DNA of 64,000 bases from Desulfobacter sp. (GCA_028768545.1 CP054838.1:3965001-4029000), one strand, 5' to 3'. Positions 48,692 to 58,379 are shown, counted from the first letter of the stretch. Program-made: numbers and translations. The notes: generated by a model from the letters alone, not told the origin.

Positions 48692-48976
48692 TTATAGCTT
48701 TTTTTCAAGCCACTTGATATCCATCTTCAGTCGCCCGATTTCTTCATAAAGTGGAGAAGTAAGCTCTTCCTCGCTTTTTGACTGCCGTTTTTTTCCAGAT
48801 GAAAAAAGTTCCGGGGCATTTGAAAGCAGTTGCTTCTTCCAAGCTGATATTTGATTTGGATGAACCTTATAAGTTGCCGATAACTCAGCTAATGTTTTTA
48901 TCCCCTTTATTGCTTCGACTGCCACTTTAGCTTTAAATTTGTCCGAAAATTGTCTTCTTTTACGTTTCATTTTCAT
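48692..48976 (-). CDS. IS3-family transposase OrfA (third element)
   Basis: Ninety-four residues from ATG 48976: KRRQFSDKFKAKVAVEAIKG and TYKVHPNQISAWKKQLL form the transposase_8 helix-turn-helix, followed by a coiled coil (YEEIGRLKMDIKWLEKKL). It has normal OrfA length. The frame is open further upstream to 49030, but that part lies across the element's end region. OrfB begins about 27 bases after its stop. Confidence 0.88.
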   Translation of the reverse strand: MKMKRKRRQFSDKFKAKVAVEAIKGIKTLAELSATYKVHPNQISAWKKQLLSNAPELFSSGKKRQSKSEEELTSPLYEEIGRLKMDIKWLEKKL

Positions 48977-51867
48977 GCGTCCTTTTTTACCATTTTCAGG
49001 ACGCAGATTCCACCTTAGTAAGTGGTCCAAAAATCGGGGTTAAGCGCAGTGCATTCACATCAGCCCCTGAATCAACAAGCAGTTTGACAATATCATAATG
49101 CCCGTTATTGACGGCAACAAGGAGTAAAGGTCTGATGTTTTTATCCTTTGAGGTTATGCTGGCGCCTTGGTTAAGCAAAAATTTGACGATTTTGGTATGC
49201 CCGCTCCAGACTGCTTTAAACAATGCATTGAACCCGATTTCCTGGGAGGTATTCAATGTTTTTGAAGAAGATGAAAATATTTTTTTAAAGTATTTTTTTA
49301 CGGTCTGAAAATCGCCATTGTCACACGCTTCAAACAATTCTTCTTTATACATTTTATCTCCAAAAATTAGTAAAATATGGTTAAGGGTGAGTCCTCATTT
49401 TATAGTCACTTAAAAAAGTTTACGACGATTTTCTCCTTTGCCCGTTTATGCGTTGGATATTTTTTTATTTTCTGTGCATCATTAAATCTCTTGTTCAATA
49501 TCGGCTTTAATTTTTTGTAAAAATTGCCTTGCCCCTGGTGGAGACGGGTACTTTTCCAGTGTTATCAAGGCCCTGTTACAATTTTCCAGTGCAGGGCCAA
49601 ACTTTTTAAATTGAAAATAAATCAATGTTTTGTTGGTCAGGCTCTGGCATAATCCCTTTGGATCATTGATTTGGGTACAAATTTTTTCATGTTCCCGGCT
49701 TATTTCAAGGGCATGATCTTTTCTGCCGGACTCAATCAGTATTCCTGCCTGATTGCCTAGGGCATTTGCATAGGATTTTAAATTGCCTATTTCATATGCG
49801 ATTTCAGCTTTTTGCCGGTTCAGCTCAATTGCTTTTTCACAGTCTTTTAACTCATAATAAATATTGCCCATATTTCCCAGACAGATGGCCAGGCTTTTTT
49901 TATTGCCGGTCTGCCTGCAGATTCTCTCTTTTTCCCGGTAAAGGGCCAATGCTTCGTCAAAGCGTTTAAAGGCCCTGAATATCATTGCCTTGTTACCGAT
50001 TACAGTCTGGAGGCCATCGTTTAGTCCAAGTTCCCTGCAGATGAATTCGGCTTTTTCCAAAAGGCCCAAAGATTCTTCATACCGATGCTGGGCGTTCAAA
50101 ATAAGGGATCTGGCATTATAACAGCTGACAATATCCTTTTTGAGCCCATTTCCGGCATATAGATCCTGGGCTGTTTCCAAAAGGGTCAAGGCCTGGTCCA
50201 AATGGCCCTGATTCTGAAGGATGCCTGATTTTTTAACCAAGGCATCTGCCATGTTCTGCCAGTCCTTTGTCCTGTCACTGAGACTCAAGGCCCGGTCAAG
50301 GATCTTTTGGGCCGGGCCTAATTTCCCCTGGAAAACCAATAGATCAGACTGCCCGATAAGGCTCTTGGCCACCATTGGGTCGTTGCCCAGGGTGTCAGCC
50401 TCTTTTATGCATTTTTCATAAAGAAAAAACGCCTGGGAAAAATCAGATTTCTTTTTTAAGATCGTGGCCTGATCCCACAAAAGGCTTAAAACAGAAGCGT
50501 CATCTTGAATTTCCTGGCATAGCTTCAAAGCCTTTGCTGAAAATTCAAGGGCCTTGTCAAAATCTCCGGCACTGTCAAAAACAGCTGATTTTATGGCCCA
50601 GAGATGCTGAATCATGTATTTGTTTTCCAGAGCCGTGGCAATCTCCAAAGCCTCATCAACTTTTGCCAAGGCCCTCTGGGTTTGAATCCTGGCCGCAAGT
50701 ATATCGGCCTGGTGCCCCAGCACACGGGACAGGTTATCCTTGTCATTGAGATCCCGGCAGAGAGCCTCGGCATTCTCAAGTTCACCCTCGGCCTTTATAA
50801 ATTGATTTTTCCGTTTATAAATATTTGTCTTCTCAATCAGGCTTGGAATCAGGTCCCGGGCATTGCCTTGGTGAATTGAAAGCCCCATAAGACAATCCTG
50901 GAGTTCCCCGGATTCATCTGGATATCCCAGGTTAAGAAAAAGGCGGGCAAGCCTGTGCAGATACCGTCTATGGAATTTGGGATGCTCAAAAACAGAGGCA
51001 AAGACCAATCTTAAATTAATGGGCTGATTCTTTTTAAGCGCTGTCCAATACCGGTACAGATCAAACTCATTAAATGCAAAGGCTGCCATGAAAAAATCAA
51101 GATCTTTTAAAAGATGCGCCAGCTTATCCCTGTTCTTGGCACACATCAGCTGCCAGGGATATTCCTCAATTCTCCGGCTGCCAAAGCTAACCTGCCCAAA
51201 ATACCGGGCAAGGCATGAATGAACATCACCAGCCGCTTGGGGGCGGGTCAAATATTTTTCCTGAACAGCCTTTGAAAAATATTCATGGGAAAAATGTATA
51301 TATCCGGAACTATTTACCAAAAAATTCCGGCATGCCAAAAAAAGCTGGGCCCAATAAAATTGAGGCAGGGGGCGGTCAAAAGTCTTGCCTGTCAGGCCAA
51401 GCAGTTCCGACTCCAAAAGCCCCCGCCGGGATGCCCATATAAAGGACATGATCTTTCTCACAAGACCTGGATTTTCTTTTTCATAGTCCTGCTCATACCG
51501 TGAGAGCACATATTTAAAAAGCTCAACAGGTGTTTTTGCCTCAAGGTAAGCCTCTATTTTACGGCCAAGGGTTTTATGATCTCCATGGAGACGAATTTCT
51601 TCTAAAAGGGTTCGCATGTATACCGGTAGCCATGCCTGGGGACTTTTAATAATTTTCTTTTTATTTTTCCGGTCCAGTTTTTTACGGTAGAGTTTTAAAT
51701 AATCATCAATGAATTGTTTACATTCTTTTTCGCTTTCAAGGGGATAAATGACCATCTGTTCATATTTTTTTGCCGCTATATTTTTTTCAATGTCCCCAAA
51801 AGTGCAGGAAGTGACCAGATGAACATGGGCCGGCAGGGCATCTGGTATCCAGAACAACCCTTTGGAA

Positions 51868-53390
51868 GGGCGCATTCCCATTTTCCCGGTTTTAAAAAGG
51901 CCTGTCTTTTAGAGCAAAAAGAATGATATCCTCTGTTGCGCTGAAATGAACATAAATGGATTGTGCTAATGAAGAAAGCTGAAGATTGTAATACTGTTGA
52001 TGAAGTCCTTGCATGCCTCAAAGAACTGGAAGAAGATCCAAATCGCTTGGTTCGTAACGCTAACGAATTAGAACAGATGGAGCAGGAAATCCTTGAGTAT
52101 ACAAATCGGATAAGCGCCTTTTTTTTAAAAAAAAGATCCTGGCCTCAGTAGATTCCTCTGAACAGGTCGACCAAGAAAAAAAATTGATGTCCAATTGGCC
52201 GGGACGGATGAAAAGCGAAGGGCTTGAGACCGTTTGGATTCAGCTTTGTACAGATAGTTCGGTTGATATTCATGTTCGATACTATCGAAGGTCCTGTGAC
52301 CGCCGAAAAGGAAAAAGATATAAAGGTGCATACGCTGGCTTAATCCTTCTTGGAATCCATGATCGCTGCTCGCCTGCTTTGGCTTCTATGATGAGTTCTT
52401 GGTCAGCCTTATTAAGTTCTTTTGAAGAAGTCCGTCAAGTGCTTTGTGACCGTGGGATGACGTTGGGTATAAAGGTCATCCGTAAACTGACCTATCGGTA
52501 CGCATAGCGGGCTCGAGCCGAACAACAAGCGGGCCGAATCCCATTAAATGATAGAGATTTACTTGAAGGGCGGCGAGTCGTTATCAGCACTGATGGTGGC
52601 CGCACTCGGCTCAGAGAGAAGAAAAGGGGACCAAAAACCCAAAAGGATAGAACCCGATTTCGTGGGGCATGGCGAGAACCCAAGCTTTTGATCATTTATG
52701 TAGTGGACGCCCATGGAAAACAAGAAAAAAGCTTTTCACCATTTATTGATGGCTGTTTCAATGGACCGGATGGTGTATTCCACTTGTTAAAGGGTTATTT
52801 GAACTCCCTTCATATTCAGAACTCAGACAAAATACTGTTTGTTGCAGATGGGGCACATTGGATTTGGAATCGAATCCCCGGACTGCTAAAAGCATTGGGT
52901 TTGGCTCCTGAGCGTGTGTATGAACTTCTCGATTTCTACCATGCAGTTGAGCATCTGGGTACAGTAGCAGGCTTAAGGAAGACCTGGTCATCCAAGGAAC
53001 GCAAACGCTGGGTATCGAAGCAGCGAGGTCTTCTGCTGAAGGGAAAGGCGATTGAGGTGGTACAGGCCGTCCAGAAGCTTTGTAGAGGCAGAAACAGTAA
53101 GGCTATCAAGACGGAACGGGATTATTTTGTGCGCAATGAACTGAGGCTTAATTTCTCAACTGTAAAAGCGTTGAACTTACCTATTGGCAGCGGTGCTATT
53201 GAAAGTTCGATTCGGAGAGTCGTGAATTTACGTCTTAAAGGTCCATGCATCTTTTGGTATCGGGAGAATGCAGAAAAAATGATTATGCTGCGATCATTTT
53301 ATAAAGCAGGGCGTTGGAACTGCCTGAAGCAGATGGCAAACATGCACAATCCAGTGCCAGCGGTATAACCGGGAAAATGGGAATGCGCCC
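51868..53390 (+). mobile_element. ISKra4-family insertion sequence, copy 2
   Basis: A 1,523-bp copy of the element at 21175-22697, with the same perfect terminal repeats (GGGCGCATTCCC). It is flanked by the 8-bp direct repeat CTTTGGAA (51860-51867 and 53391-53398). It is inserted in the NACHT region of the STAND gene, in opposite orientation. Differences from copy 1 are a few scattered substitutions, so the two are recent relatives. Confidence 0.93.
51969..53368 (+). pseudogene. ISKra4 transposase with A-run frameshift and in-frame UAG (copy 2)
   Basis: The same arrangement as in copy 1: a short first frame from ATG 51969 to 52151, a -1 shift at the eight-A run, the main frame from about 52184, an in-frame TAG at 52505-52507 after LTYRYA, and continuation in the same frame to 53368 with LDFYHAVEHLG and GAIESSIRRVVNLRLK. 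As the UAG sits at the same codon in both copies, either it is tolerated (suppressed or recoded) or a defective element was moved by a transposase supplied in trans. Confidence 0.8.
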
Positions 53391-54629
53391 CTTTGGAAAG
53401 GCCTTGGGCAGAAAGCGTATTAAGCGAATCAATCAGGATGACAACTCGAAAGGTTTTGGGAATCTTTTCCAAAACCCTTTGAAAGATCAGGTGAATATCT
53501 TTTAAATCCTGGGGCAGATCAACGGATAAATGATACCGGCCCGCAAGTTCATGGATAAACCGTTTTAATATCTGCTTATAATCGCTGCTCCGGCTTGAGG
53601 CCCCGACAAAATGGGTCAGCCATATCGTCCCTGGATATTTTGCCGGGGCCCGGGATACCCAGGCAGCCAAAAATGCGGATTTGCCCACCCCGGATTCACC
53701 CGAGATATTGATAAACGGATTTTCCTGGTCAATGAGTGCATTTAACTGCTCAAAATATTTTTCCCCGCCAATATAAATCTCTGACTTTTGGATACAAAAA
53801 GTCTCTTGGGCAATGGCTTCAAGAGTGTGTTCACTCAAATTTTCTTCATCTTCAGGAAACTTGGCATTGATTATGGAAATTAAATCCTTTTCAACAAGCG
53901 CTCCTAATTCCCGTAGGGATTTAAAATTTTCCCGAACCTTAAAACCGCTTTTCCTGATCTGATGCTTTAGTTGGGCAAGCTGCTTTTTTTTTTGACTGGA
54001 TTGATTGACCGCCTTTTTAAGGCCCAGCCTTTGGATATCTTCAGGGGAAGGCCGTTCCTCATAACGACTGCGTTCCTGCTCAGGAAGGCTGTTGAGAACA
54101 TCGGGGTCCCGAAAATAAAAAAAGGCATGTTCCGCCATATGGGGATCATTTAAAACCCCGTGGAGAATTTCAAGTTCGGTTACAGACTTGTGCCTGTGTT
54201 TTTTGACCCATTTTTCCTGGTCAACCACCTGTTTTGGAATCTGGTCAGGCACCCAGCCGTACCGTTCCCCCAACAATCCTATAAAATAGGGGCGGCAATG
54301 GTTGATTTCCTCCAGACAGATGGGCAGCACCCGCCCCTGGCGGCTTTCCTCTTCCGTGATTCCCCAGCGCAGATCAACCTCTTTAAAAGAAACAGATCGT
54401 TTTTCGCAAAGGGCTTTGAGTTTCAAAAAACTGTTTTTCAACAGATAATCCCTTTCTTTTTGCATATCAAGAAAGGTGGAGGATATAAAAACCCGGATTT
54501 CTCTGTTTTGTCTGGTGTTTTTTAATCTGATTTCCATGTTCAATCCGCTTGCCGGTGACCAAAAACATTTTTTTCCGAACCTATAAAAAAAGCAGATCTC
54601 CAAATCTCTTATGGGACATGGGGGTTGGT

Positions 54630-55116
54630 TCAATTTTGCAATGTTTTAAACTCATCCCATGTGCTGCGATATTTTTGTAACCGGGACAAATCTTAGTCCC
54701 TTATTTTTTTTAAATCTTCTGATATCCATATTGCCCTCAAGGTCTGCCAGTTTCGCTTTAACGGCCAGGGCATTTTCTTTGACTTTTGACATGCTCTGTT
54801 CATAGATTTCCTGACCCTGGCTCCGTGTCTGGCAAAAGATTGCATCCAAAATGTTCTTGATAAACCCGAGCCGGGCCAATTCATCAAGGGTGAATTGGGA
54901 ATCCTCAACAGCATCATGAAAAACCGCTGCAATCATCTCTTCTTGGCTGTCCATTTTCATCATTACCCGCAGGGGATGATGAATATATTCCCAGCCGGAA
55001 CCATCCTTTGGGAAACCTAGTATCCCAATCATTTTTCCATTGCCCTGTTTGCAAAACAAATCATTTAAAAATAAACATTGATTCGCAAAAAGATAAACAG
55101 ACTTATAGTATTGCAA
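54630..55116 (-). pseudogene. HD-domain phosphohydrolase-like small protein, C-terminus shifted
   Basis: The core matches small HD proteins of the RelA/SpoT-HD type: WEYIHHPLRVMMKMDSQEEM, IAAVFHDAVEDSQFTLDELA (the HD pair) and NALAVKAKLADLEGNMDIRR. After this the open frame runs to 54652 with an unrelated tail, while another frame gives DLSRLQKYRSTWDEF, the expected end of the family, down to 54630; the shift lies near an eight-A run at 54704-54711 and a few bases after it. The N-terminal residues before KDGSGWEY are also atypical. It lies 92 bases before the STAND gene on the same strand. It may hydrolyse a nucleotide; this is unproven. Confidence 0.55.
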
Positions 55117-55254
55117 AGGATTTCATGTCAACAATATGGGAGAGATAAAAAAAATATTTTTCAAGTGATCAATAAAACAAAAGGCAAACCCAGAAGGCCC
55201 GCCAGGGAACAGGCAGGGAAACAAAAAAGGGGAATCAGGTCATGACAATATGAA

Positions 55255-55284
55255 TTGACAATAATTGATAGATCCTGTTACACT
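55255..55284 (+). promoter_or_regulatory. Possible promoter of the ABM-domain gene
   Basis: TTGACA at 55255-55260, 18 bases, then an extended -10 TGTTACACT (TACACT at 55279-55284). It lies about 100 bases before the ATG at 55386. Confidence 0.45.
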
Positions 55285-55385
55285 TAACATCTCTTCTCTG
55301 AGATTCAATTGAGACAGACATTTTTCTTATCCCCATTGCTGCTGGCCATACTTTTTTTACACTATTTTATTAAAAAGGAGGCAAT

Positions 55386-55724
55386 ATGGCAGTTTCCATT
55401 ATTATCAAACGTTCTGTAAAGAATCAGGACATCGCATCCCAACTGGCGCCCTTTATTGTTCAGATGAGGTCCAGGGCTGCGGTACAGCCGGGGTTTATCA
55501 CCGGCCAGACCTTTTCATGCCTGGACTGCCAGGGGGAATATCTGGTCATCAGTACCTGGAACACTCTGGAAGACTGGAACAAATGGATGCACAGCCAAGA
55601 ACGGAAAAACATCCAGAACCAGGTGGATGAACTTCTAGGCGAAAAAACCGTTTACCGGTATTATGAACCTGTGGTAGGGGGAATTCCCCCAAGGTTTCAA
55701 GAGGAATACCCGGCCGGATCATAG
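55386..55724 (+). CDS. Antibiotic biosynthesis monooxygenase (ABM)-domain protein
   Basis: A 112-residue protein with the dimeric alpha/beta barrel pattern of ABM domains: a first strand (VSIIIKRSV), helix, PGFITGQTFSC, then EYLVISTWNTLEDWNKWMHS, the hallmark W-x-s/d-x-x-x-W element. A perfect AAAGGAGG site lies before the ATG. Such proteins act as small monooxygenases or degrade haem or quinones; many have no known role. It stands alone, between an HD gene and a convergent DsbC-like gene. Confidence 0.8.
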   Translation: MAVSIIIKRSVKNQDIASQLAPFIVQMRSRAAVQPGFITGQTFSCLDCQGEYLVISTWNTLEDWNKWMHSQERKNIQNQVDELLGEKTVYRYYEPVVGGIPPRFQEEYPAGS

Positions 55725-55767
55725 GATGACCCCCAAATCCGGCCCGGAAATCAAGGATATTTTGGGA

Positions 55768-56618
55768 TCACTGATTTTCTTGAGCAGCGCATCCTTTGCC
55801 TGAGCCTGTTTCATCCCCCTGAGTCTCAAGCCCCAGATGGGTCCTGACCTTGCAGATGTCATTGCCTTCCACCACCCAGGACCCGTCAGAGGCTACAACC
55901 AGGGGAACAAAGGAGATCTGTGCCAATTTGAACAGATCATTGGTTTTTTTGATCAATTCATCGGCCTTTTCGCAGATGGCCATGGCATTTTCCCCGGTCA
56001 TCCCCTGATAATCCTCATATGAATAATCATTGCAGATGGCATGGGCAGCCATGTCCCGGCTTTTTGTGCCCAGCACCGGATAGATGATCATCTCAAGGAA
56101 GAGTTTGGCTTCAAAGGCAAGTTCTTCAAGATTGGACATCAATTCTTTGCAATGGGAACAATTGGGATCCGTGATCACATAGATTGATCCTTTTGGATTC
56201 CCAGGTTTAAAGGACATGGACACAAGGGGGGCAATGACTTGATCCGGGTCTTGAAAAAGGCCTTGCGCTTTTCTACAAGCAAGGCCTCTTTTTCCTTTGC
56301 CGCCTTTTGCTCCTCTTGGGCCACATCAGACAAACCGTCCATGGTCTCCCGGGTCAGGGCCTGGCCTTGCTTGTACATCTGGCCTGCCATAACAAAATCT
56401 TTGCCCGCATATATGGGCGCAAGCCGGCCTTCAATGGAAAGGACCACTTCGCACAACCCGCTTTGCTCCTGTTTAAAAACAATTTTTGCATCAGGGGGCA
56501 GCGGGGCCTGGGCAGAAATCCAGTCCAGGTCAACGTGGGTACAGGCATCATTGGCCATGGCCAAAGGCAGAATCCCAAAAAATACAAACCATCCGATCAA
56601 TAGCAACCTTACTCTCAT
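55768..56618 (-). pseudogene. DsbC-like thiol-disulfide protein, one-base frameshift
   Basis: From ATG 56618 a signal peptide (RVRLLLIGWFVFFGILPLAM) leads into an N-terminal domain rich in Glu/Lys helix at its end (EEQKAAKEKEALLVEKRKAF). The frame then fails; adding one T to the five-T run near 56261-56265 gives FFQDPDQVIAPLVSMSF and joins the thioredoxin-like domain at 55768-56223 with the redox motif CSHC (ITDPNCSHCKELM). The restored protein is 283 residues, close to DsbC/DsbG. It would act in the periplasm as a disulfide isomerase or reductase. A sequencing error is as likely as real loss. Confidence 0.7.
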
Positions 56619-56787
56619 GGAAACGTCCTTTTTCTACAGGGGGTATCAATTTTGGCACCCTTATGCCGGGTGAAAGCCTCTCTCTTTGTATCATACTCCT
56701 TTATCCGGGCACAAGAAAAGATCAGCCATCCCAGGGCTCACGCATGTAAATATCGTAAAGTGCCTATAGTTTTGATTGGTTCAAGTA

Positions 56788-57912
56788 TCATCCAAACATA
56801 ACTTCCTCCAGATATTTGATATCCATAGCAGCATTCAACCTTTTGGTTTTTACACTCCCTTTAAATGTCTTATTGTTCCGTAATAAATTTAATGCAATGT
56901 GCCGAATCGCTGCAAAATTCTCAGGAGAGTTCCCCTTTCTGACTCTGCTTTCGTCTTCACGGAACGCAATATCCAATACCCAATGCACTGAATTTTCAAT
57001 TCCCCAATGCCTCCTGACAGCATTACCAAAAATATTGGGGTCGCTATCCAGGCTCGATATATAATATCGCTTTTCATGACTGATCTGGCCGTCCATTTCC
57101 CGGGTGGATTCAATCATTCCAATACTTTTCAAACCTTTCCAACTTTTTTTATCTTCAAACCAATCAATATCAGAGGTTATCACAGCCCTGCGCGTTTCGA
57201 CTCGACCGTGCCCTCCGTCAACACTGGTCTGTTCATTAAACTGGTACCCCTGATTTTTCATTTCTTCCATTTTATTGAAAAAAAGTACCGCTTCATCATG
57301 CAAGGTTTTATGATTTTCTTTCAGGGCAAGGACATAGTCACACCCTTTGTTTATTATGGTTTCAGCGATTTTCTTTTGAGTGCCCATGGCATCAATGGTT
57401 ATAATGCAGCCCGAGATATCTAAAAGTTTTAAAAGATTTGGAATGGCCGTAATTTCATTTGATTTTTCTTCGGTTTTTAATTGCCCTAAAACCACTTTAT
57501 TAGACGAAGCCCACGCACTGATCATATGAATGGCTTTCTTATCATTGGAGGTATCGTGTGAACGCCTTAGAGTTTTGCCGTCGATTGCAATGACTTGACC
57601 TTTGGTCATCTTTGCAACCGACTGAACCCAGTGCATAAAACTGCTCTGAAATTCATTCGGGTTCATCCTTTCAAAAATTCTGCCAAAGGTGTCATGGGAG
57701 GGTATCCCATGGGGAAGGCTTAGAAATTTTGACAACCACCTTTTTCTCTTTTTGCCAAAGTTTTCAATTTGCTCATAAGTGTCTGCGCCAGCAACTACCG
57801 CACAAATTGCGATGATGACGACATCAATTAAATTATGAAGCTTATTGTGGTGTATGGGGTCCTGAATATTGTCAAAAAAAGTTTCAAGAGATTTTTTTTC
57901 GTTCATTGGCAA
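56788..57912 (-). CDS. ISAs1-family transposase
   Basis: A 374-residue intact protein with the ISAs1/H-repeat signatures: DBD_Tnp_1 start (NIQDPIHHNKLHNLIDVVII, AICAVVAGADTYEQIENFG), GIPSHDTFGRIFERMNP, VIAIDGKTLRRSHD (first Asp), TIDAMGTQKKIAETIINKG, the catalytic YISSLDSDPNIF region and RRHWGIENSVHWVLDIAFRE (Glu). The ends of the element were not defined: no convincing terminal repeats or target duplication was found. Whether it is a complete IS is therefore unsure. Confidence 0.9.
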   Translation of the reverse strand: MPMNEKKSLETFFDNIQDPIHHNKLHNLIDVVIIAICAVVAGADTYEQIENFGKKRKRWLSKFLSLPHGIPSHDTFGRIFERMNPNEFQSSFMHWVQSVAKMTKGQVIAIDGKTLRRSHDTSNDKKAIHMISAWASSNKVVLGQLKTEEKSNEITAIPNLLKLLDISGCIITIDAMGTQKKIAETIINKGCDYVLALKENHKTLHDEAVLFFNKMEEMKNQGYQFNEQTSVDGGHGRVETRRAVITSDIDWFEDKKSWKGLKSIGMIESTREMDGQISHEKRYYISSLDSDPNIFGNAVRRHWGIENSVHWVLDIAFREDESRVRKGNSPENFAAIRHIALNLLRNNKTFKGSVKTKRLNAAMDIKYLEEVMFG

Positions 57913-58010
57913 CTCCCTGTGTTTATTGCCATATATATCGTATCTGTGCAGCGATGTCTAGGAAAATTTTGTTCGATGCTCATATACTATAACAAGCCAG
58001 GAGAGCCAGG

Positions 58011-58144
58011 CTGGGATAGGGTGAAGGGGGTGGAGTGGCGTAAATGAGCGGCCCGCCAGGACGGCATAGGTCCGATCATTTCCGCTTCTTAAGCGGTCAG
58101 GACGACCGCTTAAGATTTAACGGAATCCCCCTCACCTATTCCAG
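58011..58144. repeat. Large palindromic element (possible MITE or structured RNA)
   Basis: Outer arms CTGGGATAGGGTGAAGGGGG (58011-58030) and a near-complementary CCCCCTCACCTATTCCAG (58127-58144) enclose a perfect 10-bp hairpin CTTAAGCGGT/ACCGCTTAAG (58088-58114, 7-base loop) and a GC-rich GCGGCCCGCC stretch. It lies between the ISAs1-type transposase and the TetR operon. No coding signal is seen. Confidence 0.55.
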
Positions 58145-58312
58145 CTGGGTAAGGACGAATCTTAATAAAAGTTACATGCGATGACCCTGGTTGGGGCGCC
58201 ATTTTTTAAAGGCAGGCCGTTGTAGTGATTCATTATAGAATCGTAAAAAAATGTAAAATTGCATTGCATATTAAAGCGGACTGGTTATTTTTCTTGAAAT
58301 TTAAAAATTTGA

Positions 58313-58340
58313 TTGACTTGAAACGGAGATCTTGTATTTT
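58313..58340 (+). promoter_or_regulatory. Promoter of the TetR-RND operon
   Basis: TTGACT at 58313-58318, 16 bases, then TATTTT at 58335-58340. It lies just upstream of the operator-like palindrome and 64 bases before the likely TetR start. Confidence 0.5.
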
Positions 58341-58345
58341 TATCA

Positions 58346-58379
58346 TCTCAAATGAGACGCTTAAGTATCAAACGAGATG
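58346..58379 (+). promoter_or_regulatory. Operator-like sites before tetR
   Basis: TCTCAAATGAGA (58346-58357) has 5-bp inverted arms. A second, similar block TCAAACGAGATG follows (58368-58379), 21 bases from the start of the like block TCAAATGAGACG, i.e. two helical turns. This placement just after the -10 suits auto-repression by the TetR-family regulator encoded directly downstream. Confidence 0.5.

Larger units (their letters stand above)
47495..49043 (-). mobile_element. IS3-family element, third in the window, with a long non-coding tail
   Basis: A 1,549-bp element flanked by the 4-bp direct repeat GCGC (47491-47494 and 49044-49047). The ends share an imperfect inverted repeat (CCCC, then seven or eight AT-rich bases, then GACCAC). 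It carries orfA and orfB on the minus strand. Unusually, 337 bases lie between the orfB stop and the element's end; they form several hairpins (see separate entry). It interrupts the ankyrin gene. Confidence 0.85.
46524..49352 (-). pseudogene. Ankyrin-repeat/zinc-ribbon protein, split by IS3 (47495-49043)
   Basis: The N-terminal part (49352 down to 49044) has three ankyrin repeats (IGFNALFKAVWSGHTKIVKF, IRPLLLVAVNNGHYDIVKLL). The C-terminal part (47490 to 46524) adds about five more (TGLMEAALEGNLDMCKVF, TALIQVAKGDYFKELKPL) and a zinc-ribbon tail with CCGHCGIS, YCESCAKLFCPQCSS and CCPDCKK. Removing IS3 and one copy of its GCGC duplication leaves the frame off by one base; dropping one G from a run of four gives SKTGNMSALHFFWGKGD, a good ankyrin repeat, and a protein of about 424 residues. 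The original role is probably protein binding; the neighbours suggest work with the STAND NTPase. Confidence 0.75.
49482..54537 (-). pseudogene. DUF4062-NACHT-TPR STAND NTPase, split by ISKra4 copy 2
   Basis: From ATG 54537 the protein starts with a DUF4062 domain (IRVFISSTFLDMQKERDYLL, VDLRWGITEEESRQ, LLGERYGWVP), then a NACHT-type NTPase with Walker A GESGVGKS (about residue 280) and Walker B VVILIDSLN (about 367). At residue 381 ISKra4 interrupts it. The rest (51859 to 49482) supplies the helical NACHT C-terminal part and a long TPR array (at least ten repeats such as NMGNIYYELKDCEKAIELNR). Removing the IS and one 8-bp repeat gives an exact 1,175-codon frame reading LSAQGLSKGLFWIPDALP across the join. 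This layout is known from TEP1-like proteins and from bacterial STAND proteins, some of which sense phage; the function here is inferred. Confidence 0.83.

Noticed and set aside
21175-53390. The two ISKra4 copies as ends of one 32-kb composite transposon
   Set aside because: Each copy has its own target duplication (GGCGACAAC and CTTTGGAA), which shows two independent insertions.
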